Below are positions 6,457-11,302 of a stretch of 11,302 bases of DNA, in pieces. A program made the translations under genes and the position numbers. The notes below the pieces were generated by a model. The model saw nothing but the letters and a program-made list of their open reading frames with translations. It had not been told where the DNA came from and made no database searches. The DNA is from Parcubacteria group bacterium CG10_big_fil_rev_8_21_14_0_10_38_31. Its GTDB lineage: Bacteria > Patescibacteriota > Minisyncoccia > GCA-002772825. Location of the stretch: positions 468-11,769 of the forward strand of contig PFDM01000006.1 of the NCBI GenBank assembly GCA_002772825.1. Direction: 5' to 3'. Numbering within the stretch: position 1 is the first letter of the stretch; every line of letters starts with the position of its first letter.

Positions 6457-8208
6457 TTACTCACTGGTCACCCTAAGAACCTCTTCAATAGTAGTGATGC
6501 CTTGTGTTGCTTTTATAATACCATCTTCAAGCATAGTTACCATACCTTCTTTTTTTGCCTGATCTTCAATCTCATCTGAGGTAGACCCCTTCATCACTAA
6601 ACTTTTTACCGTCTCTGTCACCGCTAATACTTCATGAATACCGATCCTGTCAAAATAGCCGTCTGAAGAATCTTTAGTCTGTTTTACTTTATAAAAAGGT
6701 ATTTTATCCCAAGATGTATTTGAGTCTATGACTTTCTCGTCTTTCAATATCCCAAGCATCCTATCAAGATCAACCACTTCTTCTAAATCTTTCAACTGAT
6801 CTTTATTTAAAAAATATTTTTCTTTTGTTTTTGCTAATTTTCTCACAAGACGTTGAGCGACAATCATATTTAAAGTTGATACTAGAAGAAACGGCTCAAC
6901 TTTCATATCAAGAAGCCTCGGTATAGAACCAGCCGCTGAATTAGTATGCAAAGTGGATAAGACCAAGTGACCGGTCAACGAAGCATTTACAGCTAAAGAA
7001 GCTGTTTCATTATCTCTAATCTCGCCAACCATTATAATATCAGGATCTTGCCTTAACAGAGTCCTTAAGCCATTTGAAAAAGAGAACCCTATCTCAGGCT
7101 TAACTTGACTCTGGTTGATTCTGGGCATTTGATACTCAATAGGGTCTTCAACGGTAGATATATTCACTCCCGGCTTATTCAATATATCAAGGACGGTATA
7201 AAGAGTTGTTGTTTTTCCTGATCCGGTAGGACCGGTCACGAGGATCATCCCATTCGGTTTCCTTATAGCTTTTTGTATACTATCAATCTGGCTCTCTGAA
7301 AAACCTAAACCTTCCAGAGAAAATCCTTTTGCGCCCTCATGTAAAAGTCTTAATACTACTTTTTCCCCATTATAAACAGGTAAAATTGAGACTCTGAAAG
7401 AGACTCTCTCTTCAGGGGTTTCAATCTTAAACCGACCGTCTTGAGGTAAACGTTTCTCATCTAATCTTAAGCTTGAAAGGATCTTGATACGCGCAACAAT
7501 ACCATCAGCCGCACTCTTAGGTAAGACCATCGCATCATGTAAAACGCCATCAATTCTATAACGCACTATTACTTCCTTGTCTGTCGGCTCAATATGAATA
7601 TCGCTCCCTCTCTCAAGTATGGCGTGGCGAAGAAGAGTATCCACTATTCTAACGACAGGGAGGTCTTCCCCGAGTTTCTTTAATTCCTCAACCTCTTCCT
7701 CCCCGCCAATCTCTTCAGAAATAACTTTTATAGACCCTGATTCTTTTTTTATAATATCACTAAATTCCGCACTTAGACTTCTCTGATATTGAGCAAGCGC
7801 GTATTTTATAGAATCAGGAGTAGTAAGCCGAGAAAGAATCTTTAAGCTTGATTTCTTTTGAATGAAATCAATAGTCTCAAGATCCTCAGGGTCAAGCATT
7901 GCCACTTCAAGTGTGCCATCATGAGCCTTGAAAGCGACAATATTGTGAGTCCTCGCAATCGGCTCGGGGATCATACTCAAGACATCGAAACTTATCTTTT
8001 CATTCTTTAGATTCACGAAAGGTATACCTAAGATATATGCCTCAAGGTGTATCATGTCTTCCTCCTTAACCTTTTGGTCACTCAAGAGAACATCACGTAA
8101 ACTTCTTTTTGTCTTTTTAGCTTTTTTCTCTGCCTCATCAATCTCACTACTATCTACCAAACTTGAATCCAGTAAGAAAGCCTTGAGTTGTTCTTGCTCA
8201 ACCCTCAT
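6457..8208 (-). CDS. pilB: Pilus assembly ATPase (PilB/GspE family), cysteine-free
   Basis: This is a 583-aa secretion-type hexameric ATPase. The N-terminal part (about 1-145) resembles the MshEN/T2SSE_N domain and is followed by an acidic linker (about 160-182). The core carries GSDIHIEP (201-208), the Walker A motif GPTGSGKT (326-333), the Asp box STVEDPIEY (351-359), Walker B DIIMVGEIRD (390-399) with catalytic Glu396, and the His box HLVLSTLHTN (414-423). The sequence has no cysteine at all, so the tetracysteine zinc site found in most PilB/GspE proteins is missing; residues about 452-505 replace it with a lysine-rich and acidic insert. PilB type is favoured over the retraction ATPase PilT because of the N-terminal domain and the adjacent platform gene. 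ATG 8208-8206 overlaps the response regulator by 11 nt, so translation is probably coupled. The gene ends in three in-frame TAA codons. Confidence 0.95.
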   Translation of the reverse strand: MRVEQEQLKAFLLDSSLVDSSEIDEAEKKAKKTKRSLRDVLLSDQKVKEEDMIHLEAYILGIPFVNLKNEKISFDVLSMIPEPIARTHNIVAFKAHDGTLEVAMLDPEDLETIDFIQKKSSLKILSRLTTPDSIKYALAQYQRSLSAEFSDIIKKESGSIKVISEEIGGEEEVEELKKLGEDLPVVRIVDTLLRHAILERGSDIHIEPTDKEVIVRYRIDGVLHDAMVLPKSAADGIVARIKILSSLRLDEKRLPQDGRFKIETPEERVSFRVSILPVYNGEKVVLRLLHEGAKGFSLEGLGFSESQIDSIQKAIRKPNGMILVTGPTGSGKTTTLYTVLDILNKPGVNISTVEDPIEYQMPRINQSQVKPEIGFSFSNGLRTLLRQDPDIIMVGEIRDNETASLAVNASLTGHLVLSTLHTNSAAGSIPRLLDMKVEPFLLVSTLNMIVAQRLVRKLAKTKEKYFLNKDQLKDLEEVVDLDRMLGILKDEKVIDSNTSWDKIPFYKVKQTKDSSDGYFDRIGIHEVLAVTETVKSLVMKGSTSDEIEDQAKKEGMVTMLEDGIIKATQGITTIEEVLRVTSE

Positions 8209-8599
8209 TTTTTTCTTTGTTATTGATTTTTAGAGTATCTTTGACTTTAGCAACAATGTCGTCCAATGTATAATTCGCCTTTACTAGATACATCTTAGCT
8301 CCGGAAGATATGACTTTTTCTATATTCTGACTCTCCTCAAGATTTGTGAGAATTATAATAGGCGTATCAGAAAGATTAGGATTATTTTTTAATTCATTAA
8401 TTACATTAAAGCCGTCTTTCTTAGGCAATACTAAATCAGAGAGTATGATATCCGGCTTTTCTTCTTCTGCCATCCTCACCCCGTCAACACCATTAAAAGC
8501 AGAGACCGTTTCAAAACCTTCGGCTTTAAAAACAGTATCTAACATTTCTTGAAAATGTCTTTCGTCCTCAATAAAAAGTATTTTTTTCTTTTTCCCCAT
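8198..8599 (-). CDS. Stand-alone receiver-domain response regulator (CheY-like)
   Basis: This encodes a 133-aa single receiver domain with no output domain. Key residues are present: acidic pocket E11/D12, phosphoacceptor Asp55 in ILSDLVLP, Thr85 in ILTN, and Lys107 in YLVKANY. The gene sits between a histidine kinase (32 nt upstream) and pilB (11-nt overlap), so the kinase is its likely partner and a pilus component its likely target. That would act through protein contact, as in other CheY-like pilus regulators, rather than through DNA binding. The start is ATG 8599-8597, without a Shine-Dalgarno site. Family assignment is firm; the target is inferred. Confidence 0.93.
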   Translation of the reverse strand: MGKKKKILFIEDERHFQEMLDTVFKAEGFETVSAFNGVDGVRMAEEEKPDIILSDLVLPKKDGFNVINELKNNPNLSDTPIIILTNLEESQNIEKVISSGAKMYLVKANYTLDDIVAKVKDTLKINNKEKNEG

Positions 8600-8631
8600 A
8601 CAAAATCACAACAACTTAATTAATACTGCCA

Positions 8632-9570
8632 TTAAGCATTTTGTCCAGTGGAAAGAGGAAGAGTAAACCAAAATGTAGAACCACGCCCTTCCACACTCTC
8701 AAATCCTATCTTTCCACCGGAAGCTTCAATAATCGCCTTAGCTATAAACAATCCTATACCGGTACCTCTCGTTTGATAACTAACAATACTTTGGTTTCTA
8801 AAAAATTTCGTAAAAACCTTCTTAGAATCATTAGAAGATATACCTATACCACTATCAGAGATAGAACATTTAACAAAGCCGGGCACTTTCTCTATAGATA
8901 TGACAACATCTCCCTTCTTTAAGCTGTAACGAATAGCATTATCTATAAGGTGACCCAATACATCTTTTATCTTCCTTTCGTCAGCAATGACAAAAAGAGA
9001 GTCTTTAGGCGCGTTCTTAACAAGGGTAATGTCTTTTATATAAGCGAAACCATCTTGCTCTTTCAATACAGTGTCAACAATCTTTGAGAGAGAAAAAGTC
9101 GTCGGCTTCAATGTAAGACCGTTTCCTTCAATCTGATCTATCTCAAGGAGTTTGTTGGATAGCTTTATCATCTCTTCATTCTTTTCTTCTAAGACAGCGA
9201 GCATTGGTATAATCTCTTCGCCGTTTGGTTTAAGTCTTTGTATAAGATTAAGTTGCCACTTCATAGCAGAGAGAGGACTTCTTAACTCATGAGACATAAT
9301 ATTGACGAATTCTGATTTTGCCTGAGAGGATATTACAATCTGTTCAAAAGAATAGACGACGATATAGCTTATGACAAAAAGGATGCCCGTCAGGACTAAG
9401 ACCATTAGAGCGACTATCTCCGGTTCCACATAGAAACGCGCCACATAATATGTAGAGATTATGGAGATTATTATAAACAGCCCCATTATTAGAAATAGAA
9501 ATTGAGGACATTGCCACAGTCGCACTTTATAATTCCTACAATCTTTAATTAAATTCAAATGCCCAATCAT
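8632..9570 (-). CDS. Membrane sensor histidine kinase
   Basis: This encodes a 312-aa kinase with two predicted membrane helices, about 23-45 and 52-75, and only a few residues between them, so there is no large outside sensor domain. The HisKA domain has the H-box SHELRSPLSAMKWQ with phosphoacceptor His94. The HATPase domain follows: N-box HLIDNAIRYS (Asn211), G1 DSGIGI (239-244), F-box FTKFFR (253-258) and G2 GTGIGL (269-274). There is no HAMP or PAS domain. It probably senses membrane state or a partner protein and phosphorylates the receiver encoded 32 nt downstream. ATG 9570-9568 lies only 8 nt past a TATAAT box, so the mRNA is expected to have almost no leader. It is the first gene of the pilus transcription unit. 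Confidence 0.94.
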   Translation of the reverse strand: MIGHLNLIKDCRNYKVRLWQCPQFLFLIMGLFIIISIISTYYVARFYVEPEIVALMVLVLTGILFVISYIVVYSFEQIVISSQAKSEFVNIMSHELRSPLSAMKWQLNLIQRLKPNGEEIIPMLAVLEEKNEEMIKLSNKLLEIDQIEGNGLTLKPTTFSLSKIVDTVLKEQDGFAYIKDITLVKNAPKDSLFVIADERKIKDVLGHLIDNAIRYSLKKGDVVISIEKVPGFVKCSISDSGIGISSNDSKKVFTKFFRNQSIVSYQTRGTGIGLFIAKAIIEASGGKIGFESVEGRGSTFWFTLPLSTGQNA

Positions 9571-9578
9571 TTAGTTTA

Positions 9579-9606
9579 ATTATACCTTACCTCAATCATC
9601 TCGCAA
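9579..9606 (-). promoter_or_regulatory. Predicted sigma70-type promoter for the kinase-receiver-pilus operon
   Basis: The minus strand has a perfect -10 box TATAAT (9584-9579) and a -35 box TTGCGA (9606-9601, 4 of 6 consensus) separated by 16 nt. Expected transcription start is near 9572, only 2-3 nt before the kinase ATG, which predicts a nearly leaderless mRNA. A small inverted repeat, ACAC-CCTAT-GTGT (9607-9619), touches the upstream edge of the -35 box and could be an operator, but it is too short to be convincing. It lies in the only gap of real size in the right half of the window (9571-9644). Confidence 0.62.
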
Positions 9607-9644
9607 ACACCCTATGTGTAAAAGTATTGATATTTTATATAAAG

Positions 9645-10778
9645 CTACATATACGTATTAATGGTCTTAGATAACATACCTTGAAAAGAGAAATTTTTCA
9701 CTACTCTTTGATTCAAGTTAAAGCCCAATCGCTCCCCCTTCTCTCTATCATTTAAAAGATTCTTCAACCCGGTTTCTATAGCTCTATAATCTCTCGGTTT
9801 AACTAAAACTCCGCAATCATCCGAGATTATATCCGAAACACCACCGACGGAAGAAGCCACCACCGGAAGACCTGCCATTCCGGCCTCAATAACAACATAA
9901 GGAAAGGCTTCGGTAATAGATGGTAAAAGAAAAATATCAAAAGCCTTAAGATATCTTTTGGCATCTGAAACAAACCCCAAAAGCACTACTCTTTGTTCTA
10001 ATTTTTCTCTCTTTATCATATCTTCAATATCTTTTCTTAATTCACCACTACCCATTATGACAAAGACCACGGGATAATCTTTTAATAAAGAAATGGCCTT
10101 AATCGCATATTCTAGTCCTTTATTTTTATGGAGCTCTGAAATCGCGCCTAACCAGACTATCTTTTTGTCTATACTGACAATTGAAAGATTGTCTAAAGCT
10201 ATTCTTGCTTCACTTTTCCCTAAAAAAGGAATCTCTGAAATTCCATTATAGATAACTCTTATCTTCTTCTGTATGAATGGGAAATTCTTTATATCACTCC
10301 TAGTCTGCTCCGATACGCAGATTATATTGTCTTGAAATATCAAAGTAACCAAGACAAATATTTTTATTAAAGTTTTTTGCCAAATAGGCCTACCCTCATT
10401 AAATGCCCAACCATGAGCAGTAAAAATAATCTTTGGAACACCGGCAATCTTTGCCGATAAAGACCCGATTGCCCCCGCTTTAGAACTATTCAAGTGAACT
10501 ATGTCCGGCCTTTCTTCCTTAAATATTTTTATAAGATTAAAGAAAACTCTAACTTCATCAATCAGACTTACATCTCGAGAAAGTTTTTTTATAGATATAG
10601 TCCTTATCCCCATATCTTTAAGCTTGTCATTAAGCACTCCTTCACCACCTGAGGCCACCACTACTTCAAAATCATCTTTTGATAAATTGGTAGCCAAGTC
10701 AAACACATATCTTGTCGCGCCACCCCAAGACGACTTCGTGATAAGGTAGATTATCTTTTTTTTTCTATCTTCCTTCAT
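9645..10778 (-). CDS. Glycosyltransferase family 4 (GT-B fold)
   Basis: This encodes a 377-aa retaining glycosyltransferase of usual family length. The N-terminal Rossmann half opens with IIYLITKSSWGGATRYV (about 9-25) and continues with HLNSSKAGAIGSLSAKIAG (95-113) and TAHGW (120-124). The C-terminal nucleotide-sugar half carries GSGELRKDI (243-251), VVLLGFVSD and the EX7E motif from Glu290 to Glu298 within ITEAFPYVVIEAGMAG. It probably adds a sugar from a nucleotide donor to a lipid-linked acceptor on the cytoplasmic face, following the sugar-1-phosphate transferase encoded upstream. ATG 10778-10776 overlaps that gene by 14 nt. The stop is TAG. The exact donor and linkage cannot be read from sequence. 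The product could be a surface polysaccharide or a glycan transferred to pilins; the location beside the pilus operon makes the latter worth considering. Confidence 0.93.
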   Translation of the reverse strand: MKEDRKKKIIYLITKSSWGGATRYVFDLATNLSKDDFEVVVASGGEGVLNDKLKDMGIRTISIKKLSRDVSLIDEVRVFFNLIKIFKEERPDIVHLNSSKAGAIGSLSAKIAGVPKIIFTAHGWAFNEGRPIWQKTLIKIFVLVTLIFQDNIICVSEQTRSDIKNFPFIQKKIRVIYNGISEIPFLGKSEARIALDNLSIVSIDKKIVWLGAISELHKNKGLEYAIKAISLLKDYPVVFVIMGSGELRKDIEDMIKREKLEQRVVLLGFVSDAKRYLKAFDIFLLPSITEAFPYVVIEAGMAGLPVVASSVGGVSDIISDDCGVLVKPRDYRAIETGLKNLLNDREKGERLGFNLNQRVVKNFSFQGMLSKTINTYM

Positions 10779-11302
10779 GAGATATGATTGTCTTTAGTGT
10801 TTTTAAAGCGATAGAAACATCAAGGGCTAAAGAACGATTTTTTATATAGAATAAATCATATTGTAATTTCTCCATCGCATCTTCTACGGAAGATCCATAG
10901 GGAAAATTTATCTGAGCCCAACCGGTAAGCCCCGGCTTCACAAGGTGCCTCATCTTATAGTGAGGCAATCTAAAAGATAATTCTTCCACAAACTCAGGTC
11001 TCTCTGGCCTAGGACCAAAGAAAGAAAGGTCACCTCGTATGACATTCCAAACTTGAGGCAGTTCATCTACTCTAGACCCCCTCAGGATTCGTCCAAGGTA
11101 AGTAATCCTACTATCATCTCTCTTAGCCCATTCAGCTCCATTCTTCTCAGCACCAGAGACCATTGACCTAAATTTTATAATCTCAAAAACTTTTCCATTC
11201 TTACCCACCCTCTGTTGTCGATAAAAGACGCTCCCACGACTTGTGATCTTTATAAGAAGAGCGACCGGCAAAAGGAGTGCCAAAAATACAATTCCGACGA
11301 CT
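10765..11302 (-). CDS. Polyprenyl-phosphate sugar-1-phosphate transferase (bacterial sugar transferase family), 5' end cut by window edge
   Basis: 178 codons are visible and the frame is open through the right edge, so the true start lies outside; the TTG at 11283 is not a credible start. The visible part begins in the membrane-associated hydrophobic helix (VVGIVFLALLLPVALLI) and continues with FYRQQRVGKNGKVFEIIKFRSM, RITYLGRILR, VDELPQVWNV (the catalytic Asp-Glu pair), FFGPRPERPEF and KPGLTGWAQI. These are hallmarks of WbaP/WcaJ/PglC-type phosphoglycosyl transferases, which load the first sugar phosphate onto undecaprenyl phosphate at the cytoplasmic membrane. Whether it is a short PglC-like form or a long WbaP-like form depends on the missing N-terminus. 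The 3' end overlaps the GT4 gene by 14 nt, so both belong to one glycan-assembly unit. The stop is TAG. Confidence 0.93.
   Translation of the reverse strand, partial: VVGIVFLALLLPVALLIKITSRGSVFYRQQRVGKNGKVFEIIKFRSMVSGAEKNGAEWAKRDDSRITYLGRILRGSRVDELPQVWNVIRGDLSFFGPRPERPEFVEELSFRLPHYKMRHLVKPGLTGWAQINFPYGSSVEDAMEKLQYDLFYIKNRSLALDVSIALKTLKTIISHEGR

Noticed and set aside
9607..9619. ACAC-CCTAT-GTGT inverted repeat as a firm operator
   Set aside because: A 4-bp arm is expected by chance in AT-rich sequence; it is noted only as context of the promoter.
9607..9644. Terminator behind the GT4 gene
   Set aside because: No stem of useful length followed by a T-run could be found in the gap, so read-through from the glycan genes into the kinase gene remains possible.

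Overview
The window comes from a bacterium with an AT-rich, tightly packed genome, most likely a member of the Candidate Phyla Radiation (Patescibacteria), perhaps Parcubacteria. That placement is an inference. It rests on a type IV pilus cluster with a cysteine-free PilB, a PilX-like protein built on an NN-rich scaffold, a soluble group 3b-type [NiFe] hydrogenase module, very few Shine-Dalgarno sites, and GC-rich palindromes in an AT-rich background. TGA is used as a stop (for example in the hydB-like gene), so the code looks standard. Every gene I can support lies on the minus strand, so transcription runs from right to left.

Right end (about 9645-11302): two surface-polysaccharide or glycosylation genes. 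These are the 3' part of a polyprenyl-phosphate sugar-1-phosphate transferase, cut by the window edge, and a GT4 glycosyltransferase whose start overlaps it by 14 nt. A 74-nt gap follows, carrying a good sigma70-like promoter that reads into the next block.

Centre (1802-9570): a probable single transcription unit. It encodes a membrane histidine kinase, a stand-alone receiver (CheY-like) response regulator, the assembly ATPase PilB, the platform protein PilC, and four prepilin-like proteins. The four prepilins match GspH/FimT, GspI/PilV, GspJ/PilW and GspK/PilX in that order. The layout mirrors a type II secretion gspE-F-H-I-J-K run, except that the major pilin slot (GspG/PilA), usually found between F and H, is empty. 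The PilX/GspK-like protein is large (620 aa). It lacks the usual Glu+5 and carries a jelly-roll-like module inserted in an NN-rich beta-helix-like scaffold, so it is a candidate tip adhesin.

Left end (1-1782): a 4Fe-4S protein of the hydrogenase beta subunit (HydB/AsrA-like) family, then the start of an FAD/NAD(P)-binding gamma subunit (HydG-like) that runs off the left edge. Together they look like the electron-transfer half of a group 3b sulfhydrogenase-type enzyme. The NiFe small and large subunits would be expected just beyond the left edge. A 96-nt composite inverted repeat with a perfect 14-bp core stem separates the two genes, and the hydB stop codon lies inside its outer arm.

No tRNA, rRNA, CRISPR array, transposase or phage gene is visible. 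No stretch over 300 nt lacks a gene. The most unusual signals are the missing major pilin, the composite PilX tip protein, a 2 x 21-nt GC-rich repeat built into the PilW-like leader peptide, and the composite palindrome inside the hydrogenase operon.
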